In this document: piece after piece, positions 1 through 5,837 of the stretch
Layout of the letters: every line of letters begins with the position of its first letter
Position numbering within the stretch: the stretch's first letter is position 1
Source of the DNA: an uncultured Prevotellaceae bacterium
GTDB lineage: Bacteria > Bacteroidota > Bacteroidia > Bacteroidales > Muribaculaceae
NCBI GenBank assembly: GCA_945645715.1
Contig: CALZFJ010000142.1
Coordinates: 1 to 5,853, forward strand
Direction: 5' to 3'
DNA length: 5,853 nucleotides
Made by a program: the position numbers and the translations under genes
The notes under the pieces: generated by a model
The model's input: only the letters and a program-made list of their open reading frames with translations
What the model was told of the DNA's origin: nothing
The model's database searches: none

Positions 1-3
1 TCG

Positions 4-36
4 GGAAAAACAATCAAGCAAGCTTGTTGTTTTTCC
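4..36 (+). terminator. Terminator-like hairpin upstream of valS
   Basis: Bases 4-13 pair perfectly with 27-36 (10 bp, A-rich left arm, T-rich right arm). After a single bulged T at 14, bases 15-18 (CAAG) pair with 23-26 (CTTG) around a four-base loop. The 3' arm carries a run of five T, so transcripts from an unseen gene to the left could terminate here. The stem is nearly symmetric and also has a T run on the other strand, so it may act in both directions. The right arm contains the TTG taken as the -33 element of the valS promoter. The upstream gene lies outside the window, so the role is inferred from structure alone. Confidence 0.6.
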
Positions 37-56
37 ACTCATTTGTTGTAACTTTG
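27..56 (+). promoter_or_regulatory. Bacteroidetes-type promoter of valS
   Basis: The -7 element TAACTTTG (49-56) matches the Bacteroidetes consensus TAnnTTTG exactly. A TTG at 27-29 lies 19 bp upstream, at the normal distance for the -33 element. Transcription would start near 62, giving a leader of about 44 nt before the ATG at 106. The leader is A-rich (AACAAAAAACAATA) and has no Shine-Dalgarno sequence, which is usual in this phylum. Confidence 0.75.
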
Positions 57-105
57 CAAATTGAATTGGAATTGAGAGTAATAATCAACAAAAAACAATA
101 TCGCA

Positions 106-2805
106 ATGAATGAATTAGCTACCAAATACGACCCCTCGGAGGTTGAGGGCAAATGGTATAAATACTGGGAGGAGCACAAGCTTTTCCGCTCGGTGCCCGA
201 TGCGCGTGAGCCTTACACTATAGTGATTCCGCCGCCAAATGTGACCGGCGTGCTTCACATGGGGCATATGCTCAACAACACCATTCAGGATATTCTCACT
301 CGCCGTGCTCGCCTTGAGGGCAAAAATGCACTGTGGGTGCCCGGTACTGACCACGCCTCTATCGCTACTGAGGCTAAGGTGGTGAACCGTCTTGCCGAGC
401 AGGGAATTAAGAAGCGCGACCTCAGCCGCGAGGAGTTCCTGAAGCATGCCTGGGACTGGACCCATGAGCATGGTGGCATCATCTTGAAGCAGCTCAGACG
501 TCTCGGTGCTTCGTGCGACTGGGAACGCACTGCTTTCACTATGGACGAGAAACGCTCTGAGAGCGTGCTGAAGGTGTTCTGCGACCTCTACGACAAGGGC
601 TTGATTTATCGCGGTCTGCGCATGGTAAACTGGGACCCGAAGGCTCAGACTGTGCTATCGACCGAGGAGGTTATCTACCGCGATGAGAAATCGAAACTAT
701 ATCACCTGAAATACTACGTCGCCGATGCCGACGTGAACCCTGTGGTGCCCACTGGCGAGGAGGGTGAAGTGGTGCATAAGGACGACAAGGGCTACTTTGC
801 CATCGTTGCTACCACTCGCCCCGAGACTATCATGGGCGACACTGCAATGTGTATCAACCCTAAGGACGTAAAAAACCAGTGGCTGAAGGGGCACAAGGTG
901 ACGGTGCCTCTCGTGGGGCGCGTGGTGCCGGTGATTGAAGACCGCTATGTGGACATTGAGTTCGGTACGGGTTGCTTGAAGGTGACTCCGGCTCACGATG
1001 TGAACGACTATGCCCTCGGCAAGACTCATAATCTTGAGACTATCGACATTTTCAACCCCGATGGTACGCTCTCAGAGGCTGCCGGTCTCTATGTGGGCAT
1101 GGACCGCATGGAGGTGCGTAAGCAGATTGCCAAAGACCTTGCCGATGCCGGGCTGATGGACCACATCGAAGACTATGAGAACAAGGTGGGATACTCTGAG
1201 CGCAACCAGGACACTGCCGTGGAGCCTCGCCTCTGCAAGCAGTGGTTCCTCTCGATGAAGCACTTTGCCGACATCGCTCTTCCTCCCGTGCTCAATGGCG
1301 AAATCAAGTTCTATCCAAGCAAATATGTGACCACCTACCGCAACTGGCTTGAAAACATTCAGGACTGGTGCATCTCGCGCCAGCTCTGGTGGGGTCATCG
1401 CATTCCGGCATACTTCCTGCCCACTGCCGAGAGCGAGGAGGAGAAGTATGTGGTAGCTCTCACTCCCGAGGAGGCTCTTGAGAAGGCTCACAAGATTGCC
1501 GGATTTGAGAACATCACTGCCGACCAACTTTCGCGCGACGAAGACGCTCTCGACACCTGGTTCTCGTCGTGGCTGTGGCCTGTGTCGCTCTTCGACGGCA
1601 TCAACAACCCCGGCAACGAGGAAATCAAATATTACTATCCCACTTGCGACCTTGTCACCGGTCCGGATATCATTTTCTTCTGGGTAGCCCGCATGATTAT
1701 GGCCGGTGAGGAGTATATGCACGATGTGCCTTTCCGCAACGTATATTTCACCGGAATCGTCCGCGACGAAATCGGTCGCAAGATGTCGAAGTCGCTCGGC
1801 AACTCGCCCGACCCGATTGAGCTTATCGAGAAATACGGTGCCGACGGCGTGCGCATGGGTATGCTGCTTGCTGCTCCTGCCGGAAACGACATTCTCTTCA
1901 AGGAAGACCTCTGCGAGCAGGGACGTAACTTCAACAACAAGATTTGGAATGCCTTCCGCCTCGTGAAGGGCTGGGAGGTAGCCGACATAGAGCAACCTGA
2001 ATATGCCCGTGTGGCAGTGAAGTGGTTTGAGAGCACGCTCAATGCCACTCTTGCCGAGGTGAAGGACCTCTTTGGCAAGTTCCGCCTGTCGGAGGCTCTT
2101 ATGGCTGTGTATAAGCTATTCTGGGACGAGTTCTCATCGTGGTATCTCGAAATGGTGAAACCGGCTTATCAGAAGCCAATCGACCGCGCTACCTATGAGG
2201 CTACGCTTGCCTACTTCGATGCCCTCTTGCGCCTGCTCCACCCGTTCATGCCATTCATCACTGAAGAGCTGTGGCAGCACATCAGCGAGCGTAAGGAGGG
2301 AGAGAGTATCATGCGTACCGTTCTGCCCGAGGCAGGAGCTGCCGACGAGGCTGTGCTCCGCGCTATGAACGAGGCAAAGGAGATAGTGGCAGGTGTGCGC
2401 ACCGTGCGTCTGCAGAAGAACATTGCCAACAAGAACGCACTCACTCTGCAGGTGATTGGCAAATTTGAGAATCCTTTTGGTGCCGTAGTAGCCAAGCTCG
2501 CCAACCTTGAGTCAATCGACTGTGTGGCAGCCAAGGACGCTACTGCCGCTGCGTTCCTCGTAGGTACTACCGAGTATGCCGTGCCTCTTGGCAACAACAT
2601 CAATGTGGAAGAGGAGCTGAAGAAGCTCGAAGCCGACTTGAAGTATTACGAAGGCTTCAAGGTGTCGATTGAGAAAAAGCTCAGCAACGAACGTTTCGTG
2701 AGCAAGGCACCAGAGGCTGTGGTAGCCGGAGAGCGCAAGAAGCTTGCCGATGCCGAGAGCAAGATTGCCACCCTCCGCGACAGCATCGCCGCCCTCAGCA
2801 AGTAA
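106..2805 (+). CDS. valS: Valine--tRNA ligase (ValRS), class Ia
   Basis: This cytoplasmic enzyme charges tRNA-Val with valine using ATP and hydrolyses mischarged Thr-tRNA-Val at a separate editing site. The 899 residues are full length for the family. In order: an N-terminal segment (YDPSEVEGKWYKYWEE) typical of ValRS; the HIGH-type signature HMGH at 51-54; the CP1 editing domain with TTRPET at 236-241 and GTGCLKVTPAHD at 287-298; DWCISRQLWWGHRIP from 420; DALDTWFSS at 480-488; and KMSKS at 559-563. The anticodon-binding helical domain follows (FWDEFSSWYLE near 672), then the C-terminal coiled-coil tRNA-binding arm (about 833-899), rich in Lys and Glu, which separates ValRS from IleRS and LeuRS. 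The ATG at 106 fits the promoter and the family N-terminus. The gene has its own promoter and terminator and so appears monocistronic. All catalytic signatures are intact. Confidence 0.98.
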   Translation: MNELATKYDPSEVEGKWYKYWEEHKLFRSVPDAREPYTIVIPPPNVTGVLHMGHMLNNTIQDILTRRARLEGKNALWVPGTDHASIATEAKVVNRLAEQGIKKRDLSREEFLKHAWDWTHEHGGIILKQLRRLGASCDWERTAFTMDEKRSESVLKVFCDLYDKGLIYRGLRMVNWDPKAQTVLSTEEVIYRDEKSKLYHLKYYVADADVNPVVPTGEEGEVVHKDDKGYFAIVATTRPETIMGDTAMCINPKDVKNQWLKGHKVTVPLVGRVVPVIEDRYVDIEFGTGCLKVTPAHDVNDYALGKTHNLETIDIFNPDGTLSEAAGLYVGMDRMEVRKQIAKDLADAGLMDHIEDYENKVGYSERNQDTAVEPRLCKQWFLSMKHFADIALPPVLNGEIKFYPSKYVTTYRNWLENIQDWCISRQLWWGHRIPAYFLPTAESEEEKYVVALTPEEALEKAHKIAGFENITADQLSRDEDALDTWFSSWLWPVSLFDGINNPGNEEIKYYYPTCDLVTGPDIIFFWVARMIMAGEEYMHDVPFRNVYFTGIVRDEIGRKMSKSLGNSPDPIELIEKYGADGVRMGMLLAAPAGNDILFKEDLCEQGRNFNNKIWNAFRLVKGWEVADIEQPEYARVAVKWFESTLNATLAEVKDLFGKFRLSEALMAVYKLFWDEFSSWYLEMVKPAYQKPIDRATYEATLAYFDALLRLLHPFMPFITEELWQHISERKEGESIMRTVLPEAGAADEAVLRAMNEAKEIVAGVRTVRLQKNIANKNALTLQVIGKFENPFGAVVAKLANLESIDCVAAKDATAAAFLVGTTEYAVPLGNNINVEEELKKLEADLKYYEGFKVSIEKKLSNERFVSKAPEAVVAGERKKLADAESKIATLRDSIAALSK

Positions 2806-2867
2806 TCGGTTAGCACTTAATATTGACAAATAGGAAATTGTGAAATAACATTCTTTTTTGAAGAAAT

Positions 2868-2908
2868 AACCCCTGCTACAAACATCTGCAGCAGGGGTTG
2901 TTCTTTCT
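2868..2908 (+). terminator. Intrinsic terminator of valS
   Basis: A perfect 10-bp stem pairs AACCCCTGCT (2868-2877) with AGCAGGGGTT (2890-2899) around a 12-base loop. The T-rich tail GTTCTTTCT follows. It begins 62 bp after the valS stop. On the minus strand the same hairpin is followed by ATTTCTTC, so it may also stop transcripts of the convergent Nudix gene, which ends at 2982. The 62 bases between the valS stop and the stem contain nothing else recognisable. Confidence 0.85.
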
Positions 2909-2981
2909 GTCTGGGCTATGCTACGTTTTTTTCTGTGCCACAAGAAGTGGCTAATAATGTGGCAAATGCCGCCATCGGTGC

Positions 2982-3695
2982 CTAAAACTCAAGGCGGAAT
3001 CCTTTTTGCTTCAGCTCGTCGTACTTGGGCTTATTGAAGCGGAAAAGGAATGCCTCCTTTTTGTGCGAGGGATTGACCGTGGATTCCATCTGGTCAAGCA
3101 TTTCAAGGCGCTTCATCTTGTTGTAGAAATTCCGGCGATCGAAGTTCACATCGAGTATCGCTTCATAGAGATTCTGTAGCTCTTTGATGGTGAACTCCTC
3201 AGGCAGCAGCTCAAATCCCACCGGCTCGAAATGAATCTGCTGGCGTAACGCCTGTTCTGCCTTGCGCAGAATCTGGTCGTGGTCGAAAGCCAACTGCGGC
3301 ACTTCGTCGAGAGCAAACCACCTGGCATCGGCTGCATCGTCACCACCCTTCACCTCCTGCATTCTCACCAAGGCATAATAGGCAATGGTGATTACACGCT
3401 CGCGGGGGTCACGCTGAGGAGCGGTGAAGGTGTGGAACTGTCGGATATATGCGCCTTGCAGCCCCGTCTCCTCGCGCAGCTCACGCAATGCGCCCTCTTC
3501 GGCACTCTCGTCCATCTTCAAGAAACCACCGGGGAAAGCCCACCGCCCCTTGTAAGGCTCTACGCCACGTTGCACCAGAAGAACTCTCAGTTTCGTACCG
3601 TCGAAACCGAAAATCACACAGTCGGTCGTCACGCTTGGGTGTGGATACTTGTAGCAATATTTCAGCTCATCATTTTTTTTGTCGATAACAGTCAT
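2982..3695 (-). CDS. Nudix-domain protein with C-terminal winged helix (NrtR/AraR-like)
   Basis: The 237-residue protein has an N-terminal Nudix domain (about 20-150). Its complete Nudix box runs from G57 to L79 and fits GX5EX7REUXEEXGU, with R71, E72, E75 and E76 present. It is preceded by VLLVQRGVEPYKGRWAFPGG, typical of ADP-ribose pyrophosphatase-like members. Residues 160-237 look like a winged helix: helix 168-181, a candidate recognition helix at 186-197 (DRRNFYNKMKRL) and a basic wing. This architecture is that of NrtR (NAD metabolism) and Bacteroides AraR (arabinose use) regulators. Those often have a degraded Nudix box, whereas this one appears intact, so it could be an enzyme, a regulator or both. 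Upstream in-frame ATGs at 3782 and 3734 were rejected because both precede the -7 box; the ATG at 3695 lies about 20 nt after the predicted transcription start. The ligand and target genes cannot be read from this window. Confidence 0.9.
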   Translation of the reverse strand: MTVIDKKNDELKYCYKYPHPSVTTDCVIFGFDGTKLRVLLVQRGVEPYKGRWAFPGGFLKMDESAEEGALRELREETGLQGAYIRQFHTFTAPQRDPRERVITIAYYALVRMQEVKGGDDAADARWFALDEVPQLAFDHDQILRKAEQALRQQIHFEPVGFELLPEEFTIKELQNLYEAILDVNFDRRNFYNKMKRLEMLDQMESTVNPSHKKEAFLFRFNKPKYDELKQKGFRLEF

Positions 3696-3700
3696 ATTGA

Positions 3701-3721
3701 GTAGTGTAAAATTCACGCTAC
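3701..3721 (-). promoter_or_regulatory. Candidate operator: 21-bp imperfect palindrome
   Basis: GTAGTGT (3701-3707) and ACGCTAC (3715-3721) form a dyad with 7-bp arms, one mismatch and a 7-bp centre. It starts at the last base of the -7 box of the Nudix gene and covers the predicted transcription start near 3715, a position where a bound repressor would block initiation. Operators of NrtR-family regulators are palindromes of about this length, so autoregulation by the Nudix-winged-helix protein is a reasonable inference. No second copy was noticed in the window. Confidence 0.45.
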
Positions 3722-3752
3722 AAAGATACGTCATTAATCCCAATTCACCAAA
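3721..3752 (-). promoter_or_regulatory. Bacteroidetes-type promoter of the Nudix gene
   Basis: On the minus strand the -7 element reads TATCTTTG (plus-strand 3728-3721), an exact TAnnTTTG match. TTTG at 3752-3749 is the -33 element, with a 20-bp spacer. Predicted transcription starts near 3715, about 20 nt before the ATG at 3695. This promoter decides the start codon, since longer readings of the frame begin upstream of it. Confidence 0.75.
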
Positions 3753-3780
3753 TTTCCCGGCACAAATCCCACATTTTCTC

Positions 3781-3940
3781 AAGTTATAGGAATCTGAAGT
3801 CCTAAAATCGTCATTTTATCGGAGTTTGTAGCTCCAAAAATGCCATTTTATCGGAATTTACAGCTAAAAAAATGCTATTTTATCGGAATTTGAGCCGTTA
3901 TTTTTGGAATTTTATCGGAATTTACTTATCTTTGCACACG
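3781..3940 (+). repeat. 32-bp-period repeat array with 15-bp conserved core
   Basis: The core ATTTTATCGGAATTT starts at 3813 (one change, GAG for GAA), 3845, 3877 and 3909. The last three copies are identical and the spacing is exactly 32 bp each time. A degenerate fifth copy (AAGTTATAGGAATCT, 11 of 15 matches) lies in phase at 3781. The 17 bp between cores are poorly conserved, although copies 1 and 2 share an AGCT-N-AAAAATGC-like stretch. The copy at 3909-3923 fills the spacer of the ATPase promoter. A 32-bp step is close to three helical turns, so bound proteins would sit on one face of the DNA. It is not a CRISPR: the cores are short, the spacers partly similar, and there are no cas genes. 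A multi-site operator is the preferred reading. Confidence 0.85.
3903..3934 (+). promoter_or_regulatory. Bacteroidetes-type promoter of the ATPase gene
   Basis: The -33 element TTTG lies at 3903-3906 and the -7 element TATCTTTG at 3927-3934, with a 20-bp spacer. Transcription would start near 3940, leaving a leader of only about 17 nt before the ATG at 3957. The spacer contains the fourth copy of the 15-bp repeat core (3909-3923), so a protein bound to that copy would compete directly with RNA polymerase. Confidence 0.75.
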
Positions 3941-3946
3941 ATAAAA
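3910..3946. promoter_or_regulatory. Inverted half-sites flanking the ATPase -7 box
   Basis: TTTTATCG at 3910-3917 is the left part of the fourth repeat core. Its exact reverse complement CGATAAAA lies at 3939-3946, just after the predicted transcription start. The dyad centre is at 3928, inside the -7 element. The array therefore ends with an inverted half-copy instead of another direct copy, which would suit a dimeric or looping repressor. With 8-bp arms in AT-rich DNA, chance remains possible. Confidence 0.4.
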
Positions 3947-3956
3947 CCACAATGAT

Positions 3957-5234
3957 ATGGTCAGTGAAAACGTTATATTACAAGTACTTGCAGAGCAGAA
4001 AGACGAATTAGAAAGCTATAAGTCGAAGAACTGGGTTGCTCGTAGGGAGGAAATGCTTTTTGAGTTTGATAGCAATCAAGCTCAAGTGGTAATTGGAGTC
4101 CGTCGCAGTGGCAAATCCACTATCTGCCATAAAGTGCTACGAGATCGTGGAATCCATTATGCATACGTCAATTTTGATGATGACCGCTTGGCTGATTTGC
4201 AGACAAGTGACCTAAACACCGTGCTTTCGTGTGTTTATCAACTATATGGCTCCGATATTCCCTATCTTTTCCTTGATGAAGCGCAGAACATAGATGGTTG
4301 GTACTTGTTTGTGAATCGGCTACTTCGCACTCAAATGCGTGTATTCGTCACTGGCAGTAATGCGAAACTGCTTAGTGGTGAACTCGCTACGCATCTCACC
4401 GGGCGATATAATGAAATAAGACTCTTCACATTCTCGTTTGCTGAGTTTTGTGCATTTCACAAGATTGAAACCAAAGGGCTGACTACAAAGGCTGTAGCTG
4501 AAAGAAAATCGGCATTCTTTGAGTATATTAACGATGGAGGCTTCCCCGAGATGCAAAATATGCGCAACAAGCGTGGTTATGTAGATAGCCTCATAGAAGC
4601 AATATTGCAAAAAGACATCGCCAGGCGTTTCAAGATTCGCCATACCGAATCGCTGCGACTGATAGCACATCACCTCATCAACAATGCTTGTCAAGAGGTA
4701 AATTATGATGACTTGTCGGAATTATTCAATATCACCGACAAGACAATCCGTAAATATGTGTTGTATCTTGAACAGGCTTTTCTCGTTCAGCTGATATCAA
4801 AGCACTCTTTCAAGAGCAGGGAGCGAATACGCAATGCAAAGTCGTACATAATAGATCCCGGATTAATCAACAACCGTGAACACTCTCTTGCTGCCGATAA
4901 CGTTGGCTGGAGATTGGAAAACGTGGTTTACGTTGAGTTGCTACGCCGTTGTGCAAATAAATTTCTCGATGTTTACTACTACAAGCCGGGCGCAAAAAGC
5001 AAAGAAGTGGATTTCGTAGTGTGCGACAGGCATAGACCTGTGCAACTTATACAGGTATCGTACGTTATTGACGCACCCGAGACGTATAATCGGGAAGTGA
5101 ACGCACTCGTTTCTGCCTCGTCGGCACTTCGCTGCGACAATCTTATGCTGATATCGTTCGCTGAATCAAGAGATGTCGAAATAAAAGGCAAGACCATTCA
5201 CATAAAATCTGCTTTGGATTGGCTTTTGGAATAG
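3957..5234 (+). CDS. AAA ATPase with DUF4143-type C-terminal domain
   Basis: This 425-residue protein belongs to the large, poorly understood AAA_14/DUF4143 ATPase family that is common and often multicopy in Bacteroidales. The Walker A motif is GVRRSGKST (47-55), Walker B is YLFLDEAQ with D107 and E108, a sensor-1-like VTGSNA lies at 131-136, and LTGRY (147-151) may carry an arginine finger. GGFPE (194-198) and EAILQKDIARR (from 214) are family hallmarks. A winged helix follows (about 233-285, with DKTIRKYVLYLE from 261). The C-terminal part has EVDFV (350-354) and LIQVSY (364-369), resembling a PD-(D/E)XK fold in which the usual ExK is replaced by Q366-V-S368, so nuclease activity is doubtful. 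No signal peptide or membrane segment is apparent. Length is normal. The gene is more AT-rich than valS and stands alone, with an elaborate repeat-bearing promoter. Function is unknown; the winged helix makes DNA binding, possibly to its own repeats, a testable idea. Confidence 0.92.
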   Translation: MVSENVILQVLAEQKDELESYKSKNWVARREEMLFEFDSNQAQVVIGVRRSGKSTICHKVLRDRGIHYAYVNFDDDRLADLQTSDLNTVLSCVYQLYGSDIPYLFLDEAQNIDGWYLFVNRLLRTQMRVFVTGSNAKLLSGELATHLTGRYNEIRLFTFSFAEFCAFHKIETKGLTTKAVAERKSAFFEYINDGGFPEMQNMRNKRGYVDSLIEAILQKDIARRFKIRHTESLRLIAHHLINNACQEVNYDDLSELFNITDKTIRKYVLYLEQAFLVQLISKHSFKSRERIRNAKSYIIDPGLINNREHSLAADNVGWRLENVVYVELLRRCANKFLDVYYYKPGAKSKEVDFVVCDRHRPVQLIQVSYVIDAPETYNREVNALVSASSALRCDNLMLISFAESRDVEIKGKTIHIKSALDWLLE

Positions 5235-5390
5235 GAATCCCTGTAGATTCACTATGCCGCTTTGCCTGCCAAAAGGCTTCAGCCCAAGCCAACATTTTAC
5301 TAAGCCGAGACTTGGTGTGATTGTATGCCAAGTAAAACTGAAATAATGCTCATGGTAATGGGCGGGGCGAGATTCGGGGTGGGGTAGTGG
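5235..5390. other. Gap between ATPase and tRNA-Lys terminator
   Basis: No gene is supported in these 156 bases. Short hairpins occur: GAATC/GATTC at 5235-5250 directly after the stop codon, GGCTT/AAGCC at 5275-5290, and ACTTGG/CCAAGT at 5310-5333. None has a T run, so no clear terminator for the ATPase is visible. A minus-strand open frame starting at 5331 begins MAYNHTKSRLSKMLAWAEAF and runs into the ATPase 3' end. It has no visible promoter and is treated as a possible remnant, not a gene. Confidence 0.5.
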
Positions 5391-5430
5391 AAAGAAAAAA
5401 TCCTGAACGGCGGTTGCTGTTCAGGATTTT
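5391..5430 (-). terminator. Intrinsic terminator of tRNA-Lys
   Basis: Bases 5397-5408 and 5419-5430 are perfect reverse complements (12-bp stem built on TCCTGAAC/GTTCAGGA) around a 10-base loop. On the minus strand the stem runs into TTTTTTCTTT, giving a strong U tract. It begins 9 bases after the 3' end of the tRNA gene, so it ends that transcript. The A run on the opposite side means it could also weakly stop plus-strand transcription from the ATPase. Confidence 0.88.
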
Positions 5431-5439
5431 CTATCGAAG

Positions 5440-5512
5440 TGACCCCGGAGAGGCTCGAACTCTCGACCCAATGATTAAGAGTCATTTGCTCTACCAACTG
5501 AGCTACGGAGTC
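5440..5512 (-). tRNA. tRNA-Lys (anticodon CTT)
   Basis: This 73-nt gene folds into a complete cloverleaf. The acceptor stem is GACTCCG/CGGGGTC (7 bp with one T-G pair), the D arm is GCTC/GAGC with loop AGTTGGTA, the anticodon stem is AATGA/TCATT with loop CTCTTAA, the variable loop is GGGTC, and the T arm is GAGAG/CTCTC with loop TTCGAGC. The discriminator base is A, as expected for lysine. The anticodon CTT reads AAG codons. CCA is not encoded (CTT follows the discriminator) and must be added after transcription, which is common in Bacteroidetes. The gene is transcribed alone, with its own promoter and terminator. Confidence 0.97.
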
Positions 5513-5534
5513 AGGTTGTTTTCGATTTCGGTTG

Positions 5535-5564
5535 CAAAGGTACGCATTATTTTTGAACTGGCAA
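5535..5564 (-). promoter_or_regulatory. Bacteroidetes-type promoter of tRNA-Lys
   Basis: On the minus strand the -7 element reads TACCTTTG (plus 5542-5535), matching TAnnTTTG. A TTG at 5564-5562 lies 19 bp upstream as the -33 element. Transcription would start near 5528, about 16 nt before the mature tRNA 5' end at 5512, leaving a short leader for RNase P to remove. Confidence 0.72.
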
Positions 5565-5720
5565 GCGTTTTTGCAAATTTTTTTCGCTGAAAATGCAATT
5601 TTTTTTGTTTTTCCTCGAAAATAGCCTTTTTTCGTGCGAAAATGGGGCTTTTTCCCATCCCCAATGGCATAAAAAATCGCCCAATCGGTTTTGTGATTTC
5701 TCGTGAGGGTGGGGTGGTGC
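5565..5720. other. Low-complexity AT-rich intergenic stretch
   Basis: This stretch is dominated by T and A runs. Three loosely similar segments, GAAAAT at 5589, 5617 and 5638, are each followed within a few bases by a T run, but the spacing is irregular (28 and 21 bp). A small ATGGG/CCCAT hairpin with a T-rich loop lies around 5642-5657. The open minus-strand frames here are Lys-rich and low-complexity, and they run through the tRNA promoter, so no gene is called. Confidence 0.45.
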
Positions 5721-5721
5721 T

Positions 5722-5747
5722 ACCATAATCGCGTACCTCCGGCACGC
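5722..5747. repeat. GC-rich interspersed repeat, copy 1
   Basis: This 26-bp sequence recurs at 5812-5837 with a single mismatch (A versus T at its sixth base). Its centre, GCGTACCTCCGGCACGC, is itself an imperfect palindrome (GCGT/ACGC and CC/GG around TCC, with one mismatched pair). It resembles REP-like intergenic elements. No open frame covers it convincingly. Confidence 0.75.
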
Positions 5748-5765
5748 CGTTTGTGGCTGAATATA

Positions 5766-5813
5766 GTTACCCCACACAGCCGGTACCTACGGCACAGGCT
5801 GTGTGGGGCTAAC
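5766..5813. repeat. Long palindromic element between the two GC-rich repeats
   Basis: CCCCACACAGCC (5770-5781) pairs perfectly with GGCTGTGTGGGG (5797-5808). Beyond one unpaired base, GTTA (5766-5769) pairs with TAAC (5810-5813), for 16 bp in all. The 15-base loop contains GTACCTACGGCAC (5783-5795), a one-base variant of the GTACCTCCGGCAC centre of the flanking repeats. No T run follows on either strand, so it does not look like a terminator. It is better read as part of a composite REP-like structure. Confidence 0.75.
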
Positions 5814-5837
5814 CATTATCGCGTACCTCCGGCACGC
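5812..5837. repeat. GC-rich interspersed repeat, copy 2
   Basis: This is the second 26-bp copy, 90 bp after the first and differing from it at one base. It shares two bases (5812-5813) with the outer arm of the preceding palindrome. It is followed to the window end by GCTCGCTCCGCTCGC, in which GCTCGC occurs twice. The structure probably continues beyond 5853. Confidence 0.75.

Noticed and set aside
1072..1995. Minus-strand 307-residue open frame inside valS
   Set aside because: It is a shadow of the GC-biased valS codons. It matches no family I recognise, and valS is unambiguous on the plus strand.
2823..2850. TTGACA-like sequence after valS as a sigma-70 promoter
   Set aside because: There is no matching -10 element or downstream plus-strand gene, and the other promoters in the window follow the Bacteroidetes consensus.
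2937..2951. Small hairpin GCCAC-AAGAA-GTGGC between valS and the Nudix gene as a terminator
   Set aside because: The stem is only 5 bp and no T run follows on either strand; on the minus strand it is followed by A residues.
3696..3782. Longer Nudix reading frame starting at 3782 or 3734
   Set aside because: Both ATGs precede the TATCTTTG -7 box at 3728-3721, and the added residues do not resemble the family N-terminus.
3813..3940. Repeat array as a CRISPR
   Set aside because: The conserved core is only 15 bp, the gaps share partial similarity, there are at most five units, and a promoter lies within the array.
3786..5239. Nine-base direct repeat ATAGGAATC at 3786-3794 and 5231-5239 as a target-site duplication around the ATPase
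   Set aside because: One copy is part of the degenerate repeat unit and the other includes the ATPase stop codon. A 9-bp match between two such regions is not unlikely by chance, and no terminal inverted repeats or transposase are present.
5503..5777. Minus-strand open frames of 80 and 76 residues
   Set aside because: They run through the AT-rich low-complexity stretch, and the 80-residue frame also covers the tRNA promoter and the 5' end of the tRNA gene. Their composition is Lys-rich filler with no recognisable domain.
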